Assembly (NCBI RefSeq): GCF_016836705.1
Contig: NZ_JAFCGY010000046.1
Location: 1-35,546 of the forward strand
DNA from: Mesorhizobium caraganae
GTDB taxonomy: Bacteria > Pseudomonadota > Alphaproteobacteria > Rhizobiales > Rhizobiaceae
DNA: 35,546 nt
Direction: 5' to 3'
Shown here: piece by piece, positions 1 to 8,354 of the stretch
Layout: every line of letters starts with the position of its first letter
How positions within the stretch are numbered: position 1 is the stretch's first letter
Program-made: the position numbers and the translations under genes
Notes under the pieces: generated by a model
Told to the model about the DNA's origin: nothing
Database searches by the model: none
The model's input: only the letters and a program-made list of their open reading frames with translations

Positions 1-215
1 AGTTCCTCTCGTTGAAGGAACTCCATGGTCGGATCGCAGCTTCTACCCGCTCAAGACCAATACCTGTCGCGCCATCTCAGAACGAGGCGCCCCTCCCGCG
101 AAGCGGGTTCGTGCATGAGGCGCAAAGTGGCCGGCCGTACCTGCCTGACCTGAATTGCAGGGCGAATGCTACTATGAGGCCGAACGGCGCACTTTGCCGA
201 GGCCTCTACACCCCC
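1..215. other. No recognisable gene at window start
   Basis: I find no convincing coding region in the first 215 bases. Short open frames exist on both strands but none resembles a known family, and they overlap one another in a way typical of GC-rich noncoding DNA. The stretch lies just outside the DOPA-dioxygenase-like remnant at 216-262. It could be the decayed downstream flank of that lost gene or part of a gene cut by the window edge. Confidence 0.4.
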
Positions 216-262
216 AAGCGTCGGCTCCGTATCCACCTCCAGCGCCTCTTCCGCCTCATCCT
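216..262 (-). pseudogene. Remnant of a DOPA 4,5-dioxygenase-like gene, C-terminal end
   Basis: These 47 bases match positions 11856-11902 (the C-terminal coding end of the intact gene at 11847-12275) at 44 of 47 positions by eye. Read on the minus strand they encode DEAEEALEVDTEPTLG against DEAEEALEVNTEPTLG in the intact protein. Upstream and downstream sequence does not match, so only the acidic C-terminal tail survives. A second piece of such a gene, from its middle, lies at 9500-9600 on the same strand. Together they look like one paralogue split by the roughly 9.2-kb block between them. Confidence 0.75.
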
Positions 263-317
263 GCCGGAGCCCCCCGCCGCCCATCGCCAGACCTTCCAGA
301 AGCCAGCTTGGTCGAGG

Positions 318-1280
318 TCAGTCCGCGACTTCTGCTTCCAGAACGCCCCCTTGCCTTCGGCCACCGTCAGACCGGCGAGCTGCTCGATAACGGCCGGGCG
401 ACAGGCCATGATGTCGATGGAACAGTTTCGAAAACGCGGCCACGGTCTCGTAACCGACGCGGGTCGCGATCCGTGCAATCCCCTCGTCGCTTGTTTCGAG
501 CAGAAACGCGGCCTCCGACATCCGCCGTGCAATCAGATAGCGGTACATGGACTGGCCGACGAGCTTGGTGAAGCGCGCTGAAAACGCCGAGCGACCGAGC
601 CCCACGCGCTGCCCCAGGTCGGTAAGGGTCCAGGGTTGATCCGGTCGTTCGTGGATCAACTGCAGCGCCGGTCCTATGTGCGGGTCCGCCATCGCCCCCA
701 GCCACCCGCCTTCTCCTGATGCAAGAGACTTGATCCAGCTTCGCAGCACCTCGACGAAGAGCACTTCCGTCAGCCGTGAGAGGGCGACGTCCTGGCCGGG
801 GCGCGCAAGCGCCGACTCGCTGACCATGCGTTGCAGTATAGCCTCGAGCCATCCGCCGTCTTCCGTCGGCCTCAGGAGAAGCAGGGGCGGCAGCAATTCC
901 AACACGCTGCCGCGCGAGGGCCGCTCCACAGTGAAATTGCCGCAGATCATCGTCGAGAACGGCTCCGCGTTGCCGCCATGACGAACGACGCCAAGACGTC
1001 CGGGCAGTCGATCGAGGTCCGGAATCGGTAGCGGCTTCGTCCGGCGATCCGAATAAATCACGTGAGGCTCGCCACGTGTGATGACGACAAAGTCGCCCGC
1101 GCTCATGTGGAGTTCCCGTCCCTGGTCGAGCGCGAGGGTGGCTGAGCCCCGGCTGAGATAATGGAACAGGGCGTAGGGGCGCGCCGGCAATGCCAGATTC
1201 CATGGATGGCCGAGCTCGAAGTGGAACAGCAGGGTTCCACCGAGGCGGACGCGGTCGAGCACTTGGCCGAGGATGTCCAT
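318..1280 (-). CDS. AraC family regulator with N-terminal cupin domain
   Basis: A 320-residue regulator. The first ~180 residues resemble the cupin-type ligand domain of AraC regulators (opening MDILGQVLDRVRLGG, then an LSRGSATL...DQGRELHMSAGDFVVITRGEPH strand pattern). The last ~100 residues hold the two helix-turn-helix motifs of the AraC family, ending in the usual GYETVAAFSKLFHRHHGLSPGRYR signature. I chose the ATG at 1280 because family members start this way; an upstream TTG at 1316 would add 12 unconserved residues. It is transcribed away from the secreted hydrolase at 1494, with 213 bp between them, so it probably controls that gene and itself. The inducer is unknown; aromatic or small organic ligands are common for this subfamily. 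Confidence 0.9.
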   Translation of the reverse strand: MDILGQVLDRVRLGGTLLFHFELGHPWNLALPARPYALFHYLSRGSATLALDQGRELHMSAGDFVVITRGEPHVIYSDRRTKPLPIPDLDRLPGRLGVVRHGGNAEPFSTMICGNFTVERPSRGSVLELLPPLLLLRPTEDGGWLEAILQRMVSESALARPGQDVALSRLTEVLFVEVLRSWIKSLASGEGGWLGAMADPHIGPALQLIHERPDQPWTLTDLGQRVGLGRSAFSARFTKLVGQSMYRYLIARRMSEAAFLLETSDEGIARIATRVGYETVAAFSKLFHRHHGLSPGRYRAARRSDGGRRQGGVLEAEVAD

Positions 1281-1305
1281 CCTGCCGATGTTAGTACTGC
1301 GGACG

Positions 1306-1325
1306 GTCCGACACAATATTCGGAC
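1306..1325. promoter_or_regulatory. Candidate operator between araC-like and hydrolase genes
   Basis: An inverted repeat, GTCCG-N10-CGGAC, lies 25 bp upstream of the AraC-type start in the 213-bp divergent intergenic region. It is the clearest symmetric element there and could bind the adjacent regulator, but the arms are short and AraC proteins usually bind direct repeats. Nothing else in 1281-1493 is striking apart from the ribosome-binding site AGGAG just upstream of the hydrolase start at 1494. Confidence 0.3.
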
Positions 1326-1493
1326 GATTGAGGCCTAACGTCCAAATGCTCCACGTACTACTTGGTCGCAAGTCGAGCCAACGGGTCGCGCGGCAAACCA
1401 TCACGCAAACGGCGGATGGGAAAACCCGCGACTTTTGCCGACACGCCTGCCTCCCCGGACCCCCGTCGTCCGTCATCCCAACAGGAGCAATGA

Positions 1494-2264
1494 ATGCGAA
1501 ATCTTCTACTCTCAGTCGCCGCTGTCCTCATGGCCGGAGCAACATTTGCCGCCCCCGCCCAATCGGCGCAACTGCCCAAGGGGGCGGCGCACAATATCGT
1601 GCTCGTCCATGGCGCTTTCGTCGACCAGACGAGTTGGCAGCCGGTTGCCGATATCCTCACCAAGAAGGGCTACAACGTAACGCTGGTCGAAAACCCGCTC
1701 ACCTCGCTTGCAGCGGACGTCGATGCCACCAAACAGGCGCTGGCGAAACAGAAGGGCAAGACGGTTCTCGTTGGCCATTCCTGGGGCGGTGTGGTCATCA
1801 CGCAAGCAGGTGACGAACCAAACGTCTCGGCGCTCGTCTACGTCTCGGCATTCGCGCCCGACGTGGGAGAATCTCTGGCGGCCTTATCCAAGAGCGGTCC
1901 GGCAACCGAAGGTGCTGCTGCGATTCATCCCGACGAAAAGGGCAACCTCTACATCGACCCCAAAGTGTTTCCTTCGGCAGTCGCGGCTGACCTTCCGCCG
2001 GAGATCGCCGAATCCCTGGCAAACCATCAGCTGCCGTTGAACCACACGGCGTTCGAGGCTCCCGTCGACACGGCAGCCTGGCACGATAAGCCGACGTTCT
2101 ATGTGATCAGCACGAAGGACAAGGTCATCGCACCCGAGGTCCAGAAGATCTTCGCCGACAGGATGAAGGCTGAGACGACGGAGGTCGCCGGCAGCCATGC
2201 CTCCCTCGTCGTCCACGCGAAGGAAGTCGCCGCGGTGATTGAGAAGGCCGCACTCGTGAAGTGA
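1494..2264 (+). CDS. Secreted alpha/beta hydrolase
   Basis: A 256-residue alpha/beta-fold hydrolase with an N-terminal Sec signal peptide (hydrophobic LLLSVAAVLMAGATFAAPA, likely cleaved near residue 20-25), so it should act in the periplasm. The nucleophile elbow GHSWGG is at residues 94-99 (Ser96); the oxyanion region is LVHGAF at 37-42. A likely acid is Asp209 (STKDK) and the likely base His235 (GSHAS). Length and motifs fit the AB_hydrolase_6 group of small esterase-like enzymes; the substrate cannot be read from sequence. The start is supported by AGGAG 7 bases upstream. The divergent AraC gene is the likely regulator. The gene is followed at once by a strong hairpin, so it is probably monocistronic. 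Confidence 0.88.
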   Translation: MRNLLLSVAAVLMAGATFAAPAQSAQLPKGAAHNIVLVHGAFVDQTSWQPVADILTKKGYNVTLVENPLTSLAADVDATKQALAKQKGKTVLVGHSWGGVVITQAGDEPNVSALVYVSAFAPDVGESLAALSKSGPATEGAAAIHPDEKGNLYIDPKVFPSAVAADLPPEIAESLANHQLPLNHTAFEAPVDTAAWHDKPTFYVISTKDKVIAPEVQKIFADRMKAETTEVAGSHASLVVHAKEVAAVIEKAALVK

Positions 2265-2271
2265 CGATACC

Positions 2272-2297
2272 GCTCCCGGCACCTTCGTGCCGGGAGC
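2272..2297 (+). terminator. Hairpin after the hydrolase gene
   Basis: A perfect 11-bp stem (GCTCCCGGCAC / GTGCCGGGAGC) with a 4-base loop begins 8 bases after the hydrolase stop codon. There is no T-tract, so it may act as a 3' stabilising hairpin or a weak terminator before the ABC ATPase gene. Confidence 0.6.
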
Positions 2298-2388
2298 ACC
2301 ACGCGTGCTCGGGTGAATGGGACCGACTGCAGACGGTCGGCTTTTGGCAAGATAGCTTGGAAACCTTGTGCCGTAGCTCCCGCGTTCC

Positions 2389-2417
2389 TTGACATCGGGT
2401 ATTTATCCGAAATTATG
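2389..2417 (+). promoter_or_regulatory. Candidate promoter and operator half-site for the ABC ATPase gene
   Basis: TTGACA at 2389-2394 is followed after 16-17 bases by an AATTAT/ATTATG -10-like element. TATCCGA at 2404-2410 sits inside the spacer. The same half-site occurs as an inverted pair at 6722-6740 and at the other promoters of the arabinoside locus, suggesting shared control although the ATPase gene is on the opposite strand. Confidence 0.45.
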
Positions 2418-2438
2418 GAGGAAAGAAGGATCGCAGGC

Positions 2439-3512
2439 ATGACGGGAATCGCGCTGTCGGGCGTATCAAAGCACTTTGGCGCAGTCGAAGTGATCCGCGA
2501 GGTTAGCCTGGACATTGAGCCAGGAGAGCTGGTCGTGTTTCTCGGCCCGTCCGGTTCTGGCAAAACGACGCTGCTCCGGATGATCGCCGGTCTCGAAAGC
2601 ATTGACGAGGGCACGCTGACGATCGACGGGGTGCGCTCGGAGAACCTGGCGCCGGGCAGGCGCAACGTTGCGATGGTCTTCCAGAACTATGCGCTCTACC
2701 CACATATGACAGTCGCGGAGAACATGGCCTTTGGGCTGAGGAACATTCGGGTCGCGCCGGATGTTATACGCCAACGGATCGCTGAGGCTGCGCGTATCCT
2801 GGAGATCGAAGCGTTGCTCCACCGGCGGCCGTCGCAGCTCTCCGGCGGGCAGCGCCAGCGCGTGGCCATCGGGCGTGCGATCGTCAAGGAGCCCAAGGCA
2901 TTCCTGTTCGACGAGCCACTCTCCAATCTGGACGCGGCGCTTCGAGCTCGTACACGCGTCGAGCTTGCCGAACTGCATCAGCGTTTGAAGTCGACGATGA
3001 TCTACGTCACCCACGACCAGGTGGAAGCAATGACCCTCGCCGACCGTATTGTGATCCTCAACGATTGCCGGATAGAGCAGATGGGAAGACCCGACGAGGT
3101 CTATGCACGTCCGGCATCGCGATTCGTCGCGACCTTCGTCGGGTCTCCAGCGATGAACATTCTACCTGTTACGGTTTCAGGCTCAGGCGACAGGCTCAAG
3201 GCGCGCTTGACGGATGGATCGCTCGTCGACCTTCCCGGCGCGCCGGTCAACATGGATTGGCGCGAACTGGGAGTGCGGCCGGAATCGCTGACTGTCGTCT
3301 CCGAGGGCAGTGATACATCCGCCACGGCCACGGTTGTCGAGCGCCTTGGCGAGCGAACGCTCGTCTATGCGCGGCTCGCGGATGGGACGCAGGTTACAGC
3401 ACAGGATCGCGGGCTCTCGAGCGTCAAACCGGGCGACGCCGTTCGGCTGAAGTTCGACACCGCCGCCCTCCATCTTTTCGCCGCGGACGGATCGACCTGG
3501 CACGCGCGCTGA
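2439..3512 (+). CDS. Sugar ABC transporter ATP-binding protein (MalK/UgpC type, CUT1)
   Basis: A 357-residue ABC ATPase that powers sugar import by the neighbouring permeases. Walker A GPSGSGKT is at 36-43, then the Q-loop VFQNYALYPHMTV, the signature LSGGQRQRVAIGRA, Walker B AFLFDEPLSNLDA and the switch histidine YVTHD. The last ~110 residues form the TOBE/OB regulatory region typical of CUT1 ATPases. The open frame reaches upstream to 2313, but homology begins at MTGIALSGVSKHFG. An AGAAGG ribosome-binding site 9 bases before 2439 supports that start. It is convergent with the permease genes (61 bp between stops) rather than in their operon, which is unusual. The substrate is inferred from the linked arabinofuranosidase. 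Confidence 0.93.
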   Translation: MTGIALSGVSKHFGAVEVIREVSLDIEPGELVVFLGPSGSGKTTLLRMIAGLESIDEGTLTIDGVRSENLAPGRRNVAMVFQNYALYPHMTVAENMAFGLRNIRVAPDVIRQRIAEAARILEIEALLHRRPSQLSGGQRQRVAIGRAIVKEPKAFLFDEPLSNLDAALRARTRVELAELHQRLKSTMIYVTHDQVEAMTLADRIVILNDCRIEQMGRPDEVYARPASRFVATFVGSPAMNILPVTVSGSGDRLKARLTDGSLVDLPGAPVNMDWRELGVRPESLTVVSEGSDTSATATVVERLGERTLVYARLADGTQVTAQDRGLSSVKPGDAVRLKFDTAALHLFAADGSTWHAR

Positions 3513-3572
3513 CCGGGCCTGAATCCGCCGACCGGGGTGCCCCTGGCATTGCGCTTCGCTTGCGGGCCGCGG

Positions 3573-4415
3573 CTAGCCCTTGATGCCTGCCGAGAGCGTT
3601 ATCGCTTCGGTTACTCGGCGTTGGAAGAAGAGGTAGGCCAGTGCCACGGGAAGGCCGGCCAGTACAGCTGCCGACAGCTGGCGCGCGTAGTAGACGCCGA
3701 AGGCGTCATTGACCTGCGTGATGCCGACGGTGATCGTCATCATCTCGGTGCGGGTCACAGAGAGGAACGGCCACAAGAACGCATTCCACGTCCAGATGAA
3801 GCAGACGATCGACAGCGCCGTCGTTACCCCCCAGTTCATCGGCACGTAGATTTTGAAGAGGATCCCGAATTCAGACGCATTGTCCATGACCGCGGCCTCA
3901 CGGAAGTCCTTCGGGACCTGATCGAAGAATTGCTTGTACACGATGATGATGACGGGATGGATGAGCTGCGGCAACATGATTCCAGCCCAGCTGTTGAGCA
4001 GGCCAAGGTTGGCGACCAGCACGAAATGATTGATGATCAGCGCCGAAATTGGCACCATGAAGGAGGCGAGGATCAGCCACCATAGCGCGATCCGCCCCGG
4101 GAACCGCAACTGGGAGATCGCGTAGCCGCACAGCATCGAGATGAAGATGGTGATGACCGTTACGCCGACCGCGACCGCCACCGAATTGATGTACCAGGTG
4201 CCGATCTGTGTGGTGGTCACGGCGGAAATATAGTTCTCCAGCGTCGGCGTCTCCGGCCAGAGCTCGATGTAAGGCCGGACGACTTCGTCGTCCGGTTTGA
4301 GCGATGAGATCACACCCCAATAAAGCGGGAATGCCCATAGGATGGCCCAGACGAGCGTCAGTGCCGTGATCATCCCGCCCCAAAAGTTCCAGCGCTGCGC
4401 AGCCATGGCGTTCAT
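3573..4415 (-). CDS. Sugar ABC transporter permease (MalG type)
   Basis: A 280-residue inner-membrane permease with six predicted membrane segments and the cytoplasmic EAA loop (FREAAVMDNASEFGILFKIYVPM region, about residues 185-205) that docks the ATPase. It belongs to the BPD_transp_1 / CUT1 MalG group. I chose ATG at 4415: it overlaps the stop of the upstream permease as ATGA (4 bases), the usual sign of translational coupling. Longer versions of the frame reaching 4799 only read the shadow of the upstream permease gene. It should pair with the MalF-type permease at 4412-5296 to import arabinose-containing oligosaccharides. Confidence 0.93.
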   Translation of the reverse strand: MNAMAAQRWNFWGGMITALTLVWAILWAFPLYWGVISSLKPDDEVVRPYIELWPETPTLENYISAVTTTQIGTWYINSVAVAVGVTVITIFISMLCGYAISQLRFPGRIALWWLILASFMVPISALIINHFVLVANLGLLNSWAGIMLPQLIHPVIIIVYKQFFDQVPKDFREAAVMDNASEFGILFKIYVPMNWGVTTALSIVCFIWTWNAFLWPFLSVTRTEMMTITVGITQVNDAFGVYYARQLSAAVLAGLPVALAYLFFQRRVTEAITLSAGIKG

Positions 4416-5296
4416 CGGCGCCGCCTTTCGGCGAGCCGGAGCAGTTGGAATTGCAGGACCGAGACGACGACCACAAGCACGAAGAGGGTGACGGCGACAG
4501 CCGCGGCCCTGCCTCCCTGGTTCTGCTGGAAGGCCTTCTGGAAGACGTAGTAGACGAGCACCATATTGTCGTTCGGCCGGCCGCCGATCGAGAACAGATA
4601 GACCTGGTCGAAGATCTTGAGCTGCAGGATAAGTTGGATGGTCAATACCAGCGAGGTGATCGGCCAAAGCAGTGGCCAGGTGATACGCCGGAACGTGGTC
4701 CATCGCGTCGAGTTGTCGAGCGCCGCGGCTTCGTAGATCTCCACTGGTATGGACCGTAGTCCGGCGAGGAAGAGGAGGATCGAGAAACCCGCGGTCCACC
4801 AGATCGTCACCCCGGCCACCGCCGGCAGGAACCAGGCGCGCGACTTAAAGACCGGTACGCGCGGGATTTCCAGCCAGTCCAGCACATGCATCGCAATCCC
4901 GAACTGGAAATTCAGCGTCCAGTCCCAGATCAAATAGACCACGGACACCGGCAGGATATAGGGCAGGAAGAACAGCGCCAGCACGGTCGCCTGGAACCGG
5001 CCCTTGAGGCGTGACACGCCAAGCGCGATCAGCAGGGCGATGAGTGTTCCCGGGACGACCGTCATCAGCACGAAGTAAGCGGTGTTCCAGACCGCGCGCC
5101 GGAACATCGGGTCGTTGTCGAGCCGCAGGTAGTTGTCGAGACCAACCCACCGACCCTCGCCGATCAGCGGCGCATCGGTGAAGGAGATGCGAAACATCTG
5201 AACCGTCGGATAGACGAACGCCAGCAAGTAGATCGCAAGGAAGGGAGCGACCAGCACCAGCGCGACAAGACATTCAGTTCGGGAGTTGCGAAGCAT
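4412..5296 (-). CDS. Sugar ABC transporter permease (MalF type)
   Basis: A 294-residue integral membrane protein with six predicted transmembrane segments. It starts with a hydrophobic stretch after residue 9 and carries the EAA loop EIYEAAALDNSTRWTTFRRI at about residues 188-207. It is the MalF-like partner of the permease that follows. It lies 59 bp downstream of the binding-protein gene, and that gap is largely filled by a strong hairpin (5314-5347). This fits the common pattern in which the binding protein is made in excess of the membrane subunits. Confidence 0.93.
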   Translation of the reverse strand: MLRNSRTECLVALVLVAPFLAIYLLAFVYPTVQMFRISFTDAPLIGEGRWVGLDNYLRLDNDPMFRRAVWNTAYFVLMTVVPGTLIALLIALGVSRLKGRFQATVLALFFLPYILPVSVVYLIWDWTLNFQFGIAMHVLDWLEIPRVPVFKSRAWFLPAVAGVTIWWTAGFSILLFLAGLRSIPVEIYEAAALDNSTRWTTFRRITWPLLWPITSLVLTIQLILQLKIFDQVYLFSIGGRPNDNMVLVYYVFQKAFQQNQGGRAAAVAVTLFVLVVVVSVLQFQLLRLAERRRR

Positions 5297-5313
5297 GGCT
5301 CTTCCTCAAATAT

Positions 5314-5347
5314 GGCTGGGACCGTCCTGGGCGGGGCGGTCCCAGCC
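5314..5347 (-). terminator. Intra-operon hairpin between binding protein and permease
   Basis: An 11-bp perfect stem (GGCTGGGACCG / CGGTCCCAGCC) with a 12-base GC-rich loop fills the gap between the binding-protein stop codon (5356) and the permease start (5296). It has no T-tract, so partial termination or protection of the upstream mRNA from 3' decay is more likely than full termination. Confidence 0.65.
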
Positions 5348-5355
5348 TTTGAGCC

Positions 5356-6630
5356 CTACATGCTGTTCAGCTCTTCCTTGATGGATTTCACCGCCTCGCC
5401 CGGGTCCATCTCTCCATTGAGGGTCGGCACGAAATAATTGGACATGATGTCGAAGATCGGCCCGGCGACACCAGCCTTGGGCGACTTCGGATCGAAGATC
5501 ATGTTGGCCGTCAACGTCGAGTAGGTCGCATTGGGCTCCATTGCCTTGTATTCCGCCGTCTCGGTGACTGGCCTGTAGGCCGGGATATGGCCTGCCGTGG
5601 CCCAGAAAAGCGAGTGCTTGTCCATCCATGAGATCACCTCGAGAACGACGGCACGCTTTTCAGGGGTGATCTCCTTGCCCTTGTTCTTCGGGATCGCGAA
5701 CGAGTGGCTGTCCGCATAGGTGCATGGCTTGTCGAAGATCACCGGGATCTCGACGGCGCCCCAGTCGAACAGCTTGCCTTGCTTGGCGAGGTCGGTCATC
5801 GTAGGAACTTCCCAGACGCCGTTGATCATCATTGCGGCCTTGCCCGAGGTGAATAGGGCGACGGTTGCGGGATAGTCCGTATAGGTCGACTGCAGCCCAG
5901 CTTTCGTCCACCCTTGCAGAACCGCTAACGCTTTCGCCAGCTTTTCGGCGTTGTCGCCGGCGAGGAACTCGTTGCCCGTCAGAAGCTCGCCACCTTGCTG
6001 GCACACCAGCGAGTAAATGGTGCGGTACATGAAGTTGCCGTCGGCGGTGACGCTGCCCAGCGGGAACTCGACGCCGGCGTCCTTCAACTTCTGCAGTGTC
6101 GCGGTGAATTCCTCCTTGTTGCCCATGCCCACGGGACGGCCGTCGCCGCCGAGCACGCCTGCCTTCTTCAGAAGGTCGCGATTGTAGTACAGGACGATTG
6201 GATGGGTATCGAGCGGCACTGCGTATTGCTTGCCGTCGACGGTCACTGCGTCCATCGTCGTCTGGGCAAAATCCGAGGCCGAGAGGCCCATCTTGCTCAT
6301 GTCGTCGGCGGTGATTTCTTCGAGAATGTCCTGGCTCACCGCCAGGGGGATGCGGCTGGCATGATAGGTCATGACGTCTGCCGCCTCACCGACCGCGGCC
6401 GAAGTCTGCACCTTCGCGTAGAAGGGCGTGCCCCACTCCAGCGTCGTGGCGTCGATCTTGATCTTGCCGGCGTGGGCGGTGTTGAAGTCGGTGATCATCT
6501 GCTTCATGCGCACACCGTCACCGCCGCCGAGGAAATCCCACCATATGACGGTTTCTTCAGCCTGGGCCGCGACGGCCCAAAATCCTCCGGCCGCAACCAC
6601 CGCTATGGCCATTATCCTGCGAAAGTTCAT
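5356..6630 (-). CDS. Sugar ABC transporter substrate-binding protein
   Basis: A 424-residue periplasmic binding protein of the extracellular solute-binding family 1 (CUT1). It has a signal peptide (MNFRRIMAIAVVAAGGFWAVAAQA, cleavage likely after residue 23-24), then the mature start EETVIWWDFLGG. Features include the VPLDTHPIVLYYNRDLLKKAG hinge-region pattern and the aromatic-rich C-terminal lobe expected for sugar binding. The start ATG at 6630 is preceded by GGGAGGAAG. It is the first transporter gene after the arabinofuranosidase gene on the same strand (114 bp gap containing an operator-like inverted repeat), so it probably binds arabinose or arabino-oligosaccharides. The ligand is inferred from context. 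Confidence 0.93.
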   Translation of the reverse strand: MNFRRIMAIAVVAAGGFWAVAAQAEETVIWWDFLGGGDGVRMKQMITDFNTAHAGKIKIDATTLEWGTPFYAKVQTSAAVGEAADVMTYHASRIPLAVSQDILEEITADDMSKMGLSASDFAQTTMDAVTVDGKQYAVPLDTHPIVLYYNRDLLKKAGVLGGDGRPVGMGNKEEFTATLQKLKDAGVEFPLGSVTADGNFMYRTIYSLVCQQGGELLTGNEFLAGDNAEKLAKALAVLQGWTKAGLQSTYTDYPATVALFTSGKAAMMINGVWEVPTMTDLAKQGKLFDWGAVEIPVIFDKPCTYADSHSFAIPKNKGKEITPEKRAVVLEVISWMDKHSLFWATAGHIPAYRPVTETAEYKAMEPNATYSTLTANMIFDPKSPKAGVAGPIFDIMSNYFVPTLNGEMDPGEAVKSIKEELNSM

Positions 6631-6721
6631 CTCAGCTTCCTCCCGAGTACGGCGGTTAGATCCGCCTTGAACGTTTCAATGCTACACCAAACCAAACCCC
6701 CTGCAACGGATTTTACGGTAT

Positions 6722-6740
6722 ATATCTGATAGTCGGATAT
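6722..6740. promoter_or_regulatory. Operator-like inverted repeat upstream of the binding-protein gene
   Basis: ATATCTGA-TAG-TCGGATAT is a near-perfect inverted repeat (one mismatch) in the gap between the arfA stop codon and the binding-protein start. A minus-strand promoter candidate, TTGCAG with a -10-like TAGCAT, lies between it and the gene. The half-site TATC[C/T]GA recurs at 2404-2410 and 9320-9326 and in looser form near 8270-8299, so I infer a shared operator for the regulator at 8355-9281. Confidence 0.5.
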
Positions 6741-6744
6741 TAAC

Positions 6745-8250
6745 TCAGAGTCTCACACGCACCATCGAGTAAGAGTGCGGCGGCAAGTTCAACGTCATTC
6801 CCTTGCTGCTGAGCGCAGCCCCGTTGCCTTTGACCGGTGATACGTTGTCGGGCGCGTCCTTGGTGTTGCAGGCCTCGAGATCGTCATGACGAATGATCGT
6901 ATGCTCGATGGACTTGGCGGCGAACCGCTCGAGGGCGACGTCTGCCTCTATCGTCTCGGATCCATGCCGGTTGATTGCGAAGAAGGTCAGCGTGCCGGCG
7001 TTCGAATCATGCACGCCTGCAATGTCGAGCCATGGCACCTTGTCGGCCGCGGCCGCGTCATAGGTAGGCACCTCGACCGCGAGCTGCAGCGCGGTGCCGC
7101 GGCCATGCTTGGAGGCCAGCATGAAGGGCCAGTAGATCGTCTGCCGCCAGGCGCTGCCGCCGGGATCGGTCATGATCGGCGCGATCACGTTCACCAGCTG
7201 CGCAATGCAGGCGATGCGAACAATATTCGACCGTCGGATAAAGGTGTTGATGATGCAGCCGACCTGCAGCACGTCCTCGAAATTGTAGATGTCTTCCAAA
7301 AGCCTGGGCGCTTCCGGCCAGTCCCAGGCGCGCATACGCTCGGCGTCCAGCTTGCGCTGATGGTACCAGACGTTCCACTCGTCGAAGGAGATTTTCACGT
7401 CCCGCTTCGAGCGGGTCTTGGCCTTCACGTAGTCGATGATGCCCGCGACCGTACCGATGTAGCGGTCGAGCTTGGCTGGAAGAGCCAAATATTCGGCCGT
7501 ATTCTTCTCGTAATTCTCGAAATACATGTGGAGAGAGATGTAATCGACCTGCTCGTAGGTCGCCTCCAACACTGTTGCTTCCCACTGCGGATAGGTCGGC
7601 ATATTGGAATGCGACGAGCCGCAGACGACCAGTTCCACTGTCGGGTCGAGGCCGCGCAGCGCCTTGGCGGTCTCGTTGGCGAGATGGCCGTACTCGCTCG
7701 CCGACTTGTGGCCGACCTGCCAGGGACCATCCATTTCATTGCCGAGACACCAGAGGCGGCAGTTCCAGGGCTGCGTGCGTCCATTCTTGGCCCTCAGGTC
7801 GGACCAGTAGCTGCCGCCCGGGTGGTTGACATATTCAACGAAGGCCCGCGCCTCGTCGAGGCCGCGGGAACCGAGATTGACCGCAAGCATCATCTCGGTG
7901 CCGGCTTTTTCGGCCCAGTCGGCGAATTCGTGGATTCCAACCAGGTTCGGCTCCGTGGTGCGCCACGCAAGATCGAGGCGCCGCGGGCGGTTCTCCTTTG
8001 GGCCTATGCCGTCTTCCCAATTGTAGGCGGACACGAAGTTGCCACCCGGGTAACGGCAGATCGGAGTGTCGAGCGCACGCACCAACTCGATCACGTCCTT
8101 GCGCATCCCCTCTGCGTCCGCTTGCGGATGTCCGGGCTCATAGATGCCCGTATAGACCGCCCGGCCAAGATGCTCGAGAAACGAACCGTAAAGACGTTTG
8201 TCGATATCCGCGACGGCGTAGGCCGCGTTCGCCGTGACTCTGGCTTTCAT
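6745..8250 (-). CDS. arfA: GH51 alpha-L-arabinofuranosidase
   Basis: A 501-residue glycoside hydrolase family 51 enzyme that releases terminal alpha-L-arabinofuranose from arabino-oligosaccharides with retention of configuration. It has no signal peptide, so it acts in the cytoplasm on imported substrates. The acid/base is Glu172 in GNEMDGPWQVGH; the nucleophile is Glu291 in FDEWNVWY. The N-terminal FLEHLGRAVYTGIYEPG and RYPGGNFVSAYNWEDGIGP motifs are typical of the catalytic barrel, and the last ~130 residues form the beta-sandwich. The start is ATG 8250 with GGGAGG just upstream; a GTG at 8262 would place that ribosome-binding site inside the gene. It lies 104 bp downstream of the regulator and upstream of the ABC importer. 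Confidence 0.96.
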   Translation of the reverse strand: MKARVTANAAYAVADIDKRLYGSFLEHLGRAVYTGIYEPGHPQADAEGMRKDVIELVRALDTPICRYPGGNFVSAYNWEDGIGPKENRPRRLDLAWRTTEPNLVGIHEFADWAEKAGTEMMLAVNLGSRGLDEARAFVEYVNHPGGSYWSDLRAKNGRTQPWNCRLWCLGNEMDGPWQVGHKSASEYGHLANETAKALRGLDPTVELVVCGSSHSNMPTYPQWEATVLEATYEQVDYISLHMYFENYEKNTAEYLALPAKLDRYIGTVAGIIDYVKAKTRSKRDVKISFDEWNVWYHQRKLDAERMRAWDWPEAPRLLEDIYNFEDVLQVGCIINTFIRRSNIVRIACIAQLVNVIAPIMTDPGGSAWRQTIYWPFMLASKHGRGTALQLAVEVPTYDAAAADKVPWLDIAGVHDSNAGTLTFFAINRHGSETIEADVALERFAAKSIEHTIIRHDDLEACNTKDAPDNVSPVKGNGAALSSKGMTLNLPPHSYSMVRVRL

Positions 8251-8269
8251 GATCCCTCCCACTGCGGAC

Positions 8270-8299
8270 TATCAATCCGACTTTCCGGTTTGTATCCGG
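8270..8299 (-). promoter_or_regulatory. Half-site cluster upstream of arfA
   Basis: TATCAATCCGA at 8270-8280 and TATCCGG at 8293-8299 lie 20-50 bases upstream of the arfA start. They resemble the TATC[C/T]GA half-sites at the other promoters of this locus but are arranged as direct rather than inverted repeats. Confidence 0.35.
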
Positions 8300-8315
8300 G
8301 TCGTGGGTCAGTTAA

Positions 8316-8334
8316 GGGCGGAGTTCATCCGCCC
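8316..8334 (-). terminator. Weak hairpin between regulator and arfA
   Basis: GGGCGGA and TCCGCCC form a 7-bp stem with a 5-base loop just after the regulator stop codon (minus strand), followed by TTAACT. It may weakly separate the regulator transcript from arfA. Confidence 0.4.
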
Positions 8335-8354
8335 GTCAAGGGTCCAGTATGCTC

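Noticed and set aside
3537..4085. Acidic plus-strand open frame near the convergent ABC genes
   Set aside because: It is the complement of the MalG-type permease coding sequence.
4416..4799. N-terminal extension of the MalG-type permease
   Set aside because: The extension reads the upstream permease gene in another frame and ignores the ATGA coupling at 4412-4415.
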